From assembly GCF_902833085.1 (NCBI RefSeq), contig NZ_CADFEB010000015.1:1-64000 (forward strand): 64,000 nt of DNA, in the 5' to 3' direction. This document shows, one piece after another, positions 6,725 to 14,768 of this stretch (within the stretch, counting starts at the first letter, position 1; each line of letters opens with the position of its first letter). The notes under the pieces were generated by a model. It was not told where the DNA came from. It did no database searches and saw only the letters and a list, made by a program, of their open reading frames with translations. Source of the stretch: Burkholderia ubonensis (GTDB taxonomy: Bacteria; Pseudomonadota; Gammaproteobacteria; Burkholderiales; Burkholderiaceae). Both the position numbers and the translations under genes were made by a program.

Positions 6725-9109
6725 CTAACCCGGAAACAACCGCCCCTGCCCCGAGATCACCGACTCGAAATCGTCGCGCAGGAACGGCAGGATCGCATCG
6801 GCGACCGGCTGCAGCTGGCGGCCCAGATAGAACGCGTAGTCGATCGGCGAGCGCATCGTCTCGAGCGGCTCCGGGCCCGCCGTCGTCATCACGTAGCTGA
6901 TCCAGCCGCCGCGCTGGTATTGCAGCGGCCGGCCATGCGCGTCGTTGAACGCGTCGGCGATGCGCGCCGCGCGCACATGCGGCGGCACGTTGCGCTGGTA
7001 CTCGCGCAGCGGCCGGCGCACGCGCTTGCGATAGACCAGCAGTTCGTCGAGCTCGCCGGCCAGCGTGCGGCGGACGTAGTCGCGAATGAAGTCCTGATAC
7101 GGCTCCCGCCTGAACACGAGCCGGTACAGTTCCCGCTGGAACTGTTGCGCGAGCGGCGTCCAGTCGGTCCGCACCGTCTCGAGGCCCTTGAACACGACGT
7201 CCTCGCCGCCGTCCGGCGCGACCGCGAGACCGGCATAGCGCTTCTTGCTGCCTTCCTCCGCGCCCCGCACGGTCGGCATCAGGAAGCGGCGGTAGTGCCG
7301 CTCGTACTGCAGCTCCAGCGCGCTCTCCAGCCCGAAGCGCTCGCGCAGGTGCGTCGTCCACCAGCGATTCACGTGCTCGACGATCGCGCGCCCGGTGCGT
7401 GCGGCCGCGTCGTCGTCGTGCGGCTGGCCGAGCCAGACGAACGTCGAATCGGTATCGCCATAGATCACTTCGTAGCCCTGAGCTTCGATCAGCTCGCGCG
7501 TGCGGTGCATGATTTCGTGGCCGCGCATCGTGATCGACGACGCGAGACGCGGATCGAAGAACCGGCAGCCGGTGGAGCCGAGCACGCCGTAGAACGCGTT
7601 CATGATGATCTTCAGCGCCTGCGACAGCGGCGCGTTGCGCTGGCGCTTCGCGACGTCGCGGCCTTCCCACACCCGCCGCACGATGTCCGGCAGGCAATGC
7701 CGCGTGCGCGAGAAGCGCGCGCCGAGAAAGCCGGGCACGGACGCGTCGTCGCCGGGCCGGGCGAGGCCCTCGATCAGCCCGACTGGATCGATCAGGAACG
7801 TGCGGATGATCGACGGATACAGGCTCTTGTAGTCGAGCACGAGCACCGAATCGTAGAGGCCCGGCCGCGAATCCATCACGAAGCCGCCGGGGCTCGTCTG
7901 TCCCGTCACGTCGCCGAGGTTCGGCGCGACGTAGCCGAGCCGGTGCATGCGCGGCATGTACAGGTGCGTGAAGGCCGCGACCGAGCCGCCGGTGCGATCG
8001 GCGGCGAGGCCGGTGACGGTCGCGCGCTCGAGCATGAACGACAGCAGGTCCGCCTTCTCGAAGATGCGCGTGACGAGCTCGCAATCCTTCAGGTTGTAGC
8101 GCGCGAGCGCGGGCTTGTCGTGATCGAAGCGGCGCTGGATCTCATCCATCCGCTGATACGGGTTGTCGATCGCCTTGCCTTCGCCGAGCAGCGCTTGCGC
8201 GACGTATTCGAGGCTGAACGACGGGAAGGTCCAGGTGGCGGATTTCAGCGCGTCGATGCCGTCGATCAGCAGTCGCCCGGCCGCCGCCGCGAAGAAATGA
8301 TCGGGCTGCTGGCTGTGTGCGCGCCAGTCGAGCACGCCGCCGCCGCGGCCGAGCCGCAGCGGCACGCGATACTGCCCGGCGTGCGCATGCAGCACGCGCA
8401 GGTCGAACTGGATCAGGTTCCAGCCGATGATCACGTCGGGGTCGTGCTGCGCGAACCAGTCGTTCAGCCGCGCGAGCAGCGCGGGCCGGTCGTCGCAGTA
8501 GTCGAGCCGGAAGTCGAGATCGCCCGGATTGCCCGCATCACCGTTGGGCGGGCCGAGCATGAAAACCTGCCGCTGTCCGCAGCCTTCCAGCGCAATCGAA
8601 TAGAGTTCGCCGTGCGCGCTGGTCTCGATGTCGAGCGACACGCAGCGCAGCGCGGGACGATAGTCGTCCGCGGCCTTCAGCTCGCCGTCGGACAGCGCGC
8701 CGTCGCCGGCCGGCGTGCCGCGGAACCGGACCGGCGCGGTGATGAACCGCTCCATCATGTAGCGCTCGGGCGGCAGCACGTCCGCTTCGTAGACGTCGAC
8801 GCCGGCCTGCGCCAGCCGCTTCTGCAGGCCGGCGAGATGGCGGCGATAGCGGCGGCAATAGAGGCCGACGACCGGACGCTGCCGGAAGTCGCGCAGCGCG
8901 AGCGGGCGCAGTTCGGCGCCGGTTTCGCCGGCCAGCACGCGCGCGGCCGGCTCCTGCTGTTCGGCCGGGATGAACGCGACGGCTTCCTGCGGGCGCAGCC
9001 GCACCTGGCGCGGACCGTGTTCGGTTGCCAGCCAGAACTCGATTTCGACGCCGGTTGCGGTGTCCCGCCAGTGGCGGGTGAGGATGAAACCCTGCTCGAA
9101 TTCCGTCAA
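6725..9109 (-). CDS. polB: DNA polymerase II, family B
   Basis: 794 residues, full length for bacterial Pol II. Exonuclease motifs: SLDIETSAHGELYS (about residue 158), IIGWNLIQFDLRVL, and YNLKDCELVTRIF. Polymerase motif A is DYKSLYPSIIRTF (about 425), motif B is IMNAFYGVLGSTG, and motif C is YGDTDSTFVWL (about 550). All catalytic acids are present. It performs SOS-associated repair and restart synthesis at blocked forks. The start is a TTG (complement of 9107-9109). An in-frame stop lies a few codons upstream, no ATG lies between, and the residues after the TTG (QGFILTRHWRD) are the family's conserved N-terminus. The 3' end lies only 32 bases from the insertion sequence. Confidence 0.96.
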   Translation of the reverse strand: MTEFEQGFILTRHWRDTATGVEIEFWLATEHGPRQVRLRPQEAVAFIPAEQQEPAARVLAGETGAELRPLALRDFRQRPVVGLYCRRYRRHLAGLQKRLAQAGVDVYEADVLPPERYMMERFITAPVRFRGTPAGDGALSDGELKAADDYRPALRCVSLDIETSAHGELYSIALEGCGQRQVFMLGPPNGDAGNPGDLDFRLDYCDDRPALLARLNDWFAQHDPDVIIGWNLIQFDLRVLHAHAGQYRVPLRLGRGGGVLDWRAHSQQPDHFFAAAAGRLLIDGIDALKSATWTFPSFSLEYVAQALLGEGKAIDNPYQRMDEIQRRFDHDKPALARYNLKDCELVTRIFEKADLLSFMLERATVTGLAADRTGGSVAAFTHLYMPRMHRLGYVAPNLGDVTGQTSPGGFVMDSRPGLYDSVLVLDYKSLYPSIIRTFLIDPVGLIEGLARPGDDASVPGFLGARFSRTRHCLPDIVRRVWEGRDVAKRQRNAPLSQALKIIMNAFYGVLGSTGCRFFDPRLASSITMRGHEIMHRTRELIEAQGYEVIYGDTDSTFVWLGQPHDDDAAARTGRAIVEHVNRWWTTHLRERFGLESALELQYERHYRRFLMPTVRGAEEGSKKRYAGLAVAPDGGEDVVFKGLETVRTDWTPLAQQFQRELYRLVFRREPYQDFIRDYVRRTLAGELDELLVYRKRVRRPLREYQRNVPPHVRAARIADAFNDAHGRPLQYQRGGWISYVMTTAGPEPLETMRSPIDYAFYLGRQLQPVADAILPFLRDDFESVISGQGRLFPG

Positions 9110-9267
9110 GACGCGCGCTCTTCATTGGTGCCCAGGCGGCGGATTTTAACGCCTGGGCGGGGTGGCTGCCGGACGCGTCCCGGTCGTCCCGAATCGTGCA
9201 GAGTACTTCGGGGTTTACGCGCATCGCAGCGGGTGAAATTCAGGCATAGACTGGCGCGGCTTCTGTT

Positions 9268-9281
9268 GTTGTCTAGACAAC
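9268..9281. promoter_or_regulatory. 14-bp perfect palindrome, GntR/HutC-type operator candidate
   Basis: GTTGTCTAGACAAC is fully self-complementary. The centre GTCTAGAC is what GntR regulators of the HutC branch recognise (for example the DasR site core). It lies in the divergent region between polB and the heterocycle operon, 245 bases ahead of the first operon gene. No GntR-HutC gene lies next to it, so the regulator would act from elsewhere. A MocR-type GntR gene sits far away at 50528. Confidence 0.5.
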
Positions 9282-9525
9282 CAGATGCGTTCGGCAACCC
9301 GGATTCACGCGTCCGGATGCATCGAGATGATGCGTCAGGCGACTGAACCTCGTCGCCCGAGCCGGCGGTACAACTCCGCCGGTTCACCCGGAACCTGAGA
9401 GAAAGACTCCCCGATCGTCGTCGCGGCAGCTCGCCGGGGCGCCAGTTCGGAACCACAACGAACCAACGTCGCATGCCGGCCGCACCTGGGGCGGCAATGC
9501 ACGGCCATTCCGAGGACTATCCGCC
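9282..9525 (+). promoter_or_regulatory. Long structured leader before the heterocycle operon
   Basis: No gene is visible between polB (start 9109) and 9526. Within this stretch a 7-bp hairpin, CCGGCGG / CCGCCGG (9362-9368 with 9376-9382), is followed by a CCCCG ... CGGGG pairing near 9409-9435. The leader could be a cis-acting RNA or only GC-rich spacer. It does not match any riboswitch consensus I know. The ribosome site before 9526 is GAGGAC, ten bases upstream. Confidence 0.3.
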
Positions 9526-10602
9526 ATGAAACTCGGCGCGTTCATGATGCCGGCGCATCCGCAGCATCGTTCGCTTCACGACGGTCACTACCACGACCTC
9601 GACACACTCGAGTTTTTCGATCGCATCGGCTTTGCCGAAGCGTGGATCGGCGAGCACTACATGATGCCGGCGGAGCCGTGCCCGTCGCCGGACCTGCTGC
9701 TCGCCCAAGCCTTCCTGCGCACGAAGCGCATCCGCCTCGCGCCGGGCGCGTTCATGCTGCCGTTCCATCACCCGGCGGAGCTCGCGCACCGGATCTGCAT
9801 GCTCGATCACATTTCGCAGGGGCGCCTGATGGTCGGCATCGGCGCGAGCGGCACGAATCTCGATCTCGAGATGTTCGACATCGACTACCAGTCCGGCGCG
9901 CATCGGGAGATGACGGCCGAGTCGATCGCGATCATGACGCGCTTCTGGGAGAGCGACGGGCCGTTCGAATATCGCGGCAAGTACTGGACGGCGCGGCGTC
10001 CCGCGGATCTGCCCGACAAGCGCAGCACCTATCACCTGAAGCCGTTCCAGGCGCCGTATCCGCCGATCGGCGTGACCGGCCTGTCCGCGTCGTCGCCGAC
10101 GCTGCGGCTCGCCGGCGCGAACGGCTGGATTCCGATCAGCTTCTGCTTCACGCCGCAATACCTGCATACGCATTGGGACGTCGTCGAGGCGGGCGCGCGC
10201 GCAGCGGGCCGGCCGGCGCCCGATCGCAGCGAATGGCGGGTCAGCCGGCCGATCCTGGTCGCCGATACGGATCGCGAGGCGTGGCGCCGCGCGGTCGACG
10301 GCGAGATGGGCCGCTATTTCCGCGACGATTATCTGCCGATGCTCGCGGGCAACAACGCGCTGGGCCTGCTGAAGGAAGATCCCGGCATGCCGGACAGCGA
10401 CGTCACCGTCGAGTACGTCGCCAGGCATTGCTGGATCGTCGGCTCGCCGGACACGGTGCGCGAGCGCATCGAGGCCATGCAGGCGCTGTCGGGCGGCTTC
10501 GGCGTGCTGCACGTGATGGGGTTCGACCATCTCGACGAAATGAGCGCGATCCGCGACAGCCATGCGGCGCTCGCGGAAATCGTCGCGAACCTGCGCGACT
10601 GA
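9526..10602 (+). CDS. Luciferase-like flavin-dependent monooxygenase
   Basis: 358 residues with the bacterial-luciferase TIM barrel. The N-terminus is MKLGAFMMPAHPQ, then FFDRIGFAEAWIGEHYMM, LAPGAFMLPFHHPAELAHR, DHISQGRLMVGIGASG and a C-terminal YVARHCWIVGSPDTVRERIE. These are the landmarks of two-component LLM oxygenases, which use reduced FMN supplied by a separate reductase. Closest in feel are LimB/HpnX-like proteins; RutA, which opens uracil, is a more distant relative. It is the first gene of the operon and lies 17 bases from an isochorismatase-type amidase, a RutA-RutB-like order. I infer oxygenation of an N-heterocycle or related product. No flavin reductase is in the window's operon. 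Confidence 0.88.
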   Translation: MKLGAFMMPAHPQHRSLHDGHYHDLDTLEFFDRIGFAEAWIGEHYMMPAEPCPSPDLLLAQAFLRTKRIRLAPGAFMLPFHHPAELAHRICMLDHISQGRLMVGIGASGTNLDLEMFDIDYQSGAHREMTAESIAIMTRFWESDGPFEYRGKYWTARRPADLPDKRSTYHLKPFQAPYPPIGVTGLSASSPTLRLAGANGWIPISFCFTPQYLHTHWDVVEAGARAAGRPAPDRSEWRVSRPILVADTDREAWRRAVDGEMGRYFRDDYLPMLAGNNALGLLKEDPGMPDSDVTVEYVARHCWIVGSPDTVRERIEAMQALSGGFGVLHVMGFDHLDEMSAIRDSHAALAEIVANLRD

Positions 10603-10619
10603 CCGGGAGGAGCCAATCG

Positions 10620-11240
10620 ATGAATGCCTTGGGCGACACGTTCGACCCGCGCCGCGCGGCGCTCCTGATCATCGACATGCAGCGTGACTTCGTCGATCCC
10701 GGCGCGCCGATCGCCTGTGCGGGCGCGCCCGACGTCGTGCCGGCGATCACGCGGCTCGCGCAGTCCGCGCGCGCGGCCGGCATGCCCGTCATCTACACGC
10801 AGGAAGCGCATCGCCGGCAGAAGGTCGACTTCGGTCTCGAGCTCGAGTACGGCGAGACCGAGCATTGCGTCGAGGGCACGCCGGGCGTCGAGATCGTCGA
10901 CGCGCTCGCGCCCGCCGCGTCCGACTATGTGCTCGTCAAGCGCCGCTACAGCGGCTTTTTCGCGACCGATCTCGACCTGCTGCTGAAGGGGCTGCGCGTC
11001 GACACGCTGGTGCTGACCGGCGTGGCCACCGACGTCTGCGTGCGCGCGACCGCGCAGGACGCGCTGCAGCTCGACTACCGCGTGTTCGTGCCGCGCGAGT
11101 GCGTGGCGGGCACGACGGCCGCGCGGCACGACGCGGCGCTCGAACACATCGGCTACGTGCTCGGGCGGGTCGTCTCGCTCGATGCGCTGATCGCGCCTAT
11201 CGCGCGGCTTGCACCGTCGGCCGGAGCCGTACATGCGTGA
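10620..11240 (+). CDS. Isochorismatase-family cysteine amidohydrolase (RutB-like)
   Basis: 206 residues. The catalytic triad of the cysteine-hydrolase branch is complete: Asp in LLIIDMQRDFVDPG, Lys in YVLVKRRYSGFF, Cys in GVATDVCVRATAQDA. That points to cleavage of an amide, carbamoyl or ureido C-N bond (as in RutB, biuret or N-carbamoylsarcosine hydrolases) and not to true isochorismatase (PhzD/EntB) chemistry, which lacks the Cys. A good ribosome site (GGGAGGAG) precedes ATG 10620. Its stop lies inside the next gene (overlap of 8 bases), so translation is coupled. It probably hydrolyses the product of the preceding monooxygenase. Confidence 0.88.
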   Translation: MNALGDTFDPRRAALLIIDMQRDFVDPGAPIACAGAPDVVPAITRLAQSARAAGMPVIYTQEAHRRQKVDFGLELEYGETEHCVEGTPGVEIVDALAPAASDYVLVKRRYSGFFATDLDLLLKGLRVDTLVLTGVATDVCVRATAQDALQLDYRVFVPRECVAGTTAARHDAALEHIGYVLGRVVSLDALIAPIARLAPSAGAVHA

Positions 11241-12273
11241 CGCCGATGCGCACTATCGCGCGGTGATGAGCCGGCTGATCGACGCGCGCGCCGATCTCGA
11301 CCGCGCCGAGGCGGCCGAGGCCGTGTCCGCGATGCTCGATTTGCGATTCAGCGACGTCGAGATCGCGGCGACGCTCGCGGCGCTCGCGAGGAAAGGCGAG
11401 ACGGCGGACGAGATCGCGGGCGCAGTCGACGCGATCAACGCGCGCAGCACGCCGCTGCCGCTGCCGGCGCAAGACGCGCTCGACATCGGCGGGACGGGCG
11501 GCGATCGTGCGGGCACGTTCAACATTTCCACGACCGCGGCGTTCGTCGCTGCCGGGGCGGGCGCGCGCGTGATCAAGCACGGCAACCGGAGCGTGACGAG
11601 CGCGTGCGGCAGCGCCGACCTGATCGACGCGCTCGGCGCCGACGCGCTGCGCTGCAGCGCGCCCGAGCGGATCGCGGCAAGCCTTGCCGCGTGCGGCTTC
11701 GCGTTCGTCTCGACCGCGAGCCATCACCGCTTTCCGCCGAAGCTCGGCGAGCTGCGCCGCGCACTCGGCATGCGCAGCCTGTTCAATCTCGCGGGACCGC
11801 TCGTGCACCCGGCGCGGATCGGCCGCCAGATCGTCGGCGTCGCGCGGCCCGAGCAGCAGGCGCCGATCGCTGCCGCGCTGGCGAGGCTGGAGCGGGACGC
11901 GGCATTCGTCGTGCACGGCGTGGCGGGACTCGACGAAGTGAGCTGTGCCGGTGAAACGCTCGTCATGCGCGTCGAGCGCGGCGCGACCGCGTCGTTCAGC
12001 GTCACCGCGCACGATTTCGGGCTGTCGCCGTGCCGCGTCGACGACCTGCGCGGCGGCGACCCGCAGACCAACGCGGCGATCTGCCGCGCGATTCTCGACG
12101 GCGAGCGCGGGCCGCGCGCCGACACCGTGACGGCGGCGGCCGGCATGTCACTCGTTCTCGACGGACGCGCACGGACTTTCGCCGACGGCGCGCAGCTCGC
12201 GCGTCACGCGATCGACAGCGGCGCGGCGCGCAAGGTGCTCGACAACTTTCTATGCGGAGCAAGCAACTCATGA
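11233..12273 (+). CDS. TrpD-like phosphoribosyltransferase
   Basis: 346 residues, the normal length of anthranilate phosphoribosyltransferase. PRPP-loop DIGGTGGD, NISTTAAFVAAGAG, KHGNRSVTSACGSAD and the Mg-binding GLDEVS are all present, and LGMRSLFNLAGPLVHPA matches the family. The usual anthranilate-site segment (HPAMK-like) is changed to SHHRFPPKLGELR, so the acceptor may not be anthranilate itself. No trpE, trpG, trpC, trpB or trpA is near, so this is not a tryptophan operon. It overlaps the amidase by 8 bases and the next gene by 4 (ATGA). The reaction is inferred: transfer of phosphoribose from PRPP to the amine or ring nitrogen of an unknown aromatic acceptor. Confidence 0.85.
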   Translation: MRDADAHYRAVMSRLIDARADLDRAEAAEAVSAMLDLRFSDVEIAATLAALARKGETADEIAGAVDAINARSTPLPLPAQDALDIGGTGGDRAGTFNISTTAAFVAAGAGARVIKHGNRSVTSACGSADLIDALGADALRCSAPERIAASLAACGFAFVSTASHHRFPPKLGELRRALGMRSLFNLAGPLVHPARIGRQIVGVARPEQQAPIAAALARLERDAAFVVHGVAGLDEVSCAGETLVMRVERGATASFSVTAHDFGLSPCRVDDLRGGDPQTNAAICRAILDGERGPRADTVTAAAGMSLVLDGRARTFADGAQLARHAIDSGAARKVLDNFLCGASNS

Positions 12274-13478
12274 AGACCGGCATCAAGATTTGCGGCCTGA
12301 CGAACCTCGACGATGCCCTCGACGCCGTGAACGCCGGCGCCGACGCGCTCGGTTTCGTGTTCTCCGACGGTCCGCGCAGGATGGCGGCGGGCGACGTGCG
12401 GGCGATCGTCGACCGGCTGCCGCCGTTCGTCAGCACGGTGGGCGTATTCGTCGACGAGCCGCTCGAACGGCTGCAGGACGTCGTGGCGCACTCGGGCGTG
12501 TCGAGCGTGCAGCTTCAGGGCAGCGAGAGCCCCGCGTATTGCCGGCAGGTCGGGTGGCCGGTGATCAAGGGATTTCGGGTCGGCGAGCGCTTTGATCCCG
12601 CGGTCGTCGAAACGTACGACGTCAGCGCGTACCTGTTCGACGCGGCGGTGGCCGGCCGCGACGGCGGCACCGGCGAGCGTTTCGATTGGGCGCGGCTGCA
12701 CGGGTTGCGGTTCGCGCGGCCGATCATCGTGGCGGGCGGCTTGAACGCCGGCAACGTGCGCCGCATGCTCGACCTGCTCGGGCCGTCCGGCGTCGACGTC
12801 AGCTCGGGAGTCGGCGCGAGTGCGACCCGCAAGGACCCCGCGATGATGCGCGCGTTCGTCGCGGCGGTCAGGGGCGCGCAACGCGCGGCGCACGAACCGG
12901 TCGACGCGGACATCCTGCGCGCGTCGTTCGACGGCCGGCCGCTCGTCAGCATCAACGGCAAGCGTTTCCTGGTCAATTCGCTGACCGAGCAGGTGCCGGC
13001 GACCCCCGCGCCGCTGCTGCGCATGGCGGCGCAACGGGTATGCGACGTGATGTCGGTTGCACCCGGGCTGAAGCTCGTCGGCGAGGAGGACAAGGGCGGC
13101 GCGCTGCTCGCCGCGGTGTCGCTGCTGTCGGGGCTGCCGTACGGCATCGCGCGCTGGTATCCGTCCGGGCTCGAAGGGCAGGTGAAGGTCGAGTTCGGCT
13201 GCGAATACACGGCGGGCGCGCTGTACCTGAACGGCGTCGAGCCCGGGGACCGCGTCGTCATCGTCGACGACCTGATCAGCACGGGCGGCACGCTGATCGG
13301 TCTCGTCGAGGCCGTCAGGCGGGCGGGCGCGCACGTCGAGCAGATCGTCTGCGTCGCCGAGAAGGCCGACTACGCGGGCGTCGAGCGAGTACGGGACGCA
13401 ACCGGGCTGGACGTCACGACGCTCGTTCGCGTCAGCGTCGCGGGCGACATGTCGCGCGTGCTGGATGTCAACTACTGA
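12270..13478 (+). CDS. TrpF-like isomerase fused to orotate-type phosphoribosyltransferase
   Basis: 402 residues, two enzymes in one chain. Residues 1 to about 205 are a phosphoribosylanthranilate isomerase: IKICGLTNLDDAL with the catalytic Cys, GADALGFVFSDGPRRM, YLFDAAV with the catalytic Asp, IIVAGGLNAGNVRRML and GVDVSSGVGAS. Residues about 215-402 are an orotate/uridine-type PRTase with the PRPP loop VVIVDDLISTGGTL and YPSGLEGQVKVEFGCEYTAG. Each part looks catalytically complete. The start ATG 12270 overlaps the upstream stop (ATGA). An in-frame ATG at 12252 is possible, but it would leave the GGAG at 12255 unused. A single protein with an Amadori isomerase and a PRPP transferase suggests that two phosphoribosyl steps belong to one pathway. 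Confidence 0.87.
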   Translation: MKTGIKICGLTNLDDALDAVNAGADALGFVFSDGPRRMAAGDVRAIVDRLPPFVSTVGVFVDEPLERLQDVVAHSGVSSVQLQGSESPAYCRQVGWPVIKGFRVGERFDPAVVETYDVSAYLFDAAVAGRDGGTGERFDWARLHGLRFARPIIVAGGLNAGNVRRMLDLLGPSGVDVSSGVGASATRKDPAMMRAFVAAVRGAQRAAHEPVDADILRASFDGRPLVSINGKRFLVNSLTEQVPATPAPLLRMAAQRVCDVMSVAPGLKLVGEEDKGGALLAAVSLLSGLPYGIARWYPSGLEGQVKVEFGCEYTAGALYLNGVEPGDRVVIVDDLISTGGTLIGLVEAVRRAGAHVEQIVCVAEKADYAGVERVRDATGLDVTTLVRVSVAGDMSRVLDVNY

Positions 13479-13501
13479 CGAATCGCAGGGAGGATGGCTT
13501 G

Positions 13502-14755
13502 ATGAATGAAAGAATCTTTCGAGGCTGGTATGTCGTGATCGCGGCGCACCTGCTGCTGGCGCTGATTTTCGGGGCGGCCTATTCGTTCGGCGCGTTCTTC
13601 GGGCAACTGCAGTCGAGTTTCGGCGTCGGGCGATTCTCGGTCGCGTCGATTTTCTCGCTGACCGCATTCATCTATTACGCGGTCGGCGTGTTTGCCGGCT
13701 CGATCGCCGACCGTACGTCGACGCGCAAGGTGGTCGGCGCCGGCGTGGTGCTGCTGGCGCTCGGCTTCTTCGTCAGCAGCCTGGCCGGGCGGTCGATGGC
13801 GCATTTCCTCGTGGCATTCTGCTCGCTCGTCGGGCTCGGGGTCGGCCTCGTGTACGTGCCGACGGTGACCGCGGTGCAGCGCTGGTTCGTCAGGAACCGC
13901 AGCAAGGCCTCCGGCCTGGCGCTCGCGGGCACCGGGCTCGGCACCTTCGTCGGACCGAGCCTCGCCGGCCTGCTGATGCAGCACCTGTCGTGGGAAACGA
14001 CGATGCGCGTGTTCGCGGTGGGAATCGCGGTGCTCGGCTGCGTCGCCGCGGCCGTGGTGCGGGGGCGGCCGGAGGAACTGGGGCTGCGCGCGGACGGCGA
14101 CGCCGCGCCGGCTCGCACGACGAACGGCGCGCATCCGGCGGCCGCCGACGCGACGCTCGCGTCGGCGCTTCGCGGCGCGCGCTTCTGGTGGTATTTCGCC
14201 GCGATCTTCCTCGGTTCGGTCGGGCTGTTCCTCGCGCTCGTCCACATCAATCCGTATGCGCGACAGCTCGGCCTCTCGGCCGTCGAGGCCAACCTGCTGA
14301 TCGGGCTGATCGGCGTGGGCAACGTGGCCGGCCGGCTGTTGCTCGGCAGCCTTGCCGACCGGATCGGCGCACGTTCGCTGCTGATGGCGCTGACCTTCGC
14401 GCTGGCGCTGCTGAACGGCTTCTGGCTCGCCGCGCACGGCTTCGTCGCGCTTGCCGTATTCGCCGTGTTGTTCGGCGTCGCGAACGGCGGCTGCATTTCG
14501 CTTTATCCGTCGGTTGCGGCCAGCTGGTTCGGCACCACGAATCTGGGCGCGATCCTGGGCGCGCTTTACGTGTCGGTCGGCGTCGCGGCGGTGGCGGGCG
14601 GCAGCATCGGCGGGCTGCTGTTCGACGTCTACGGCAGCTACGTCGCGTCGATCGCGTTCAGTGCGCTGTGCGCGCTGGCGTCGGTCGCGCTGATCGCGGT
14701 TGCCGCGTCGCCGTCGCGCGCCGTGCGGGGCGCGCGCCCGACGACGGCGCGCTGA
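13502..14755 (+). CDS. MFS transporter, oxalate/formate-antiporter (MCT-like) type
   Basis: 417 residues and 12 predicted membrane helices. It begins RGWYVVIAAHLLLALIFGAA, the typical first helix of the OFA/monocarboxylate group. The loop motif DRTSTRKVVG follows helix 2, and RNRSKASGLALAGTGLGTFV marks helix 5. Its second half begins after a hydrophilic loop around residues 196-215. The ribosome site AGGGAGGATGG precedes the ATG. It lies 23 bases after the TrpF-PRTase gene and 13 before UbiD, so it belongs to the operon. It probably moves a carboxylate substrate in or an end product out; the direction cannot be told. Confidence 0.85.
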   Translation: MNERIFRGWYVVIAAHLLLALIFGAAYSFGAFFGQLQSSFGVGRFSVASIFSLTAFIYYAVGVFAGSIADRTSTRKVVGAGVVLLALGFFVSSLAGRSMAHFLVAFCSLVGLGVGLVYVPTVTAVQRWFVRNRSKASGLALAGTGLGTFVGPSLAGLLMQHLSWETTMRVFAVGIAVLGCVAAAVVRGRPEELGLRADGDAAPARTTNGAHPAAADATLASALRGARFWWYFAAIFLGSVGLFLALVHINPYARQLGLSAVEANLLIGLIGVGNVAGRLLLGSLADRIGARSLLMALTFALALLNGFWLAAHGFVALAVFAVLFGVANGGCISLYPSVAASWFGTTNLGAILGALYVSVGVAAVAGGSIGGLLFDVYGSYVASIAFSALCALASVALIAVAASPSRAVRGARPTTAR

Positions 14756-14768
14756 GCGGAGGGCAGGC

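Noticed and set aside
6920..9346. Long open frame opposite polB
   Set aside because: Mirror frame of a GC-rich gene; the same happens opposite NDH-2, mqo, vgrG and others. No family motifs are read in it.
9388..9430. CTGAGA and GAACCTGA resembling TPP-riboswitch or (inverted) glycine-riboswitch parts
   Set aside because: The other conserved blocks of these riboswitches are missing and the orientation or genes do not fit.
11233..13478. Primary tryptophan biosynthesis operon
   Set aside because: trpE, trpG, trpC, trpB and trpA are absent, and UbiD, LLM oxygenase and permease neighbours do not fit.
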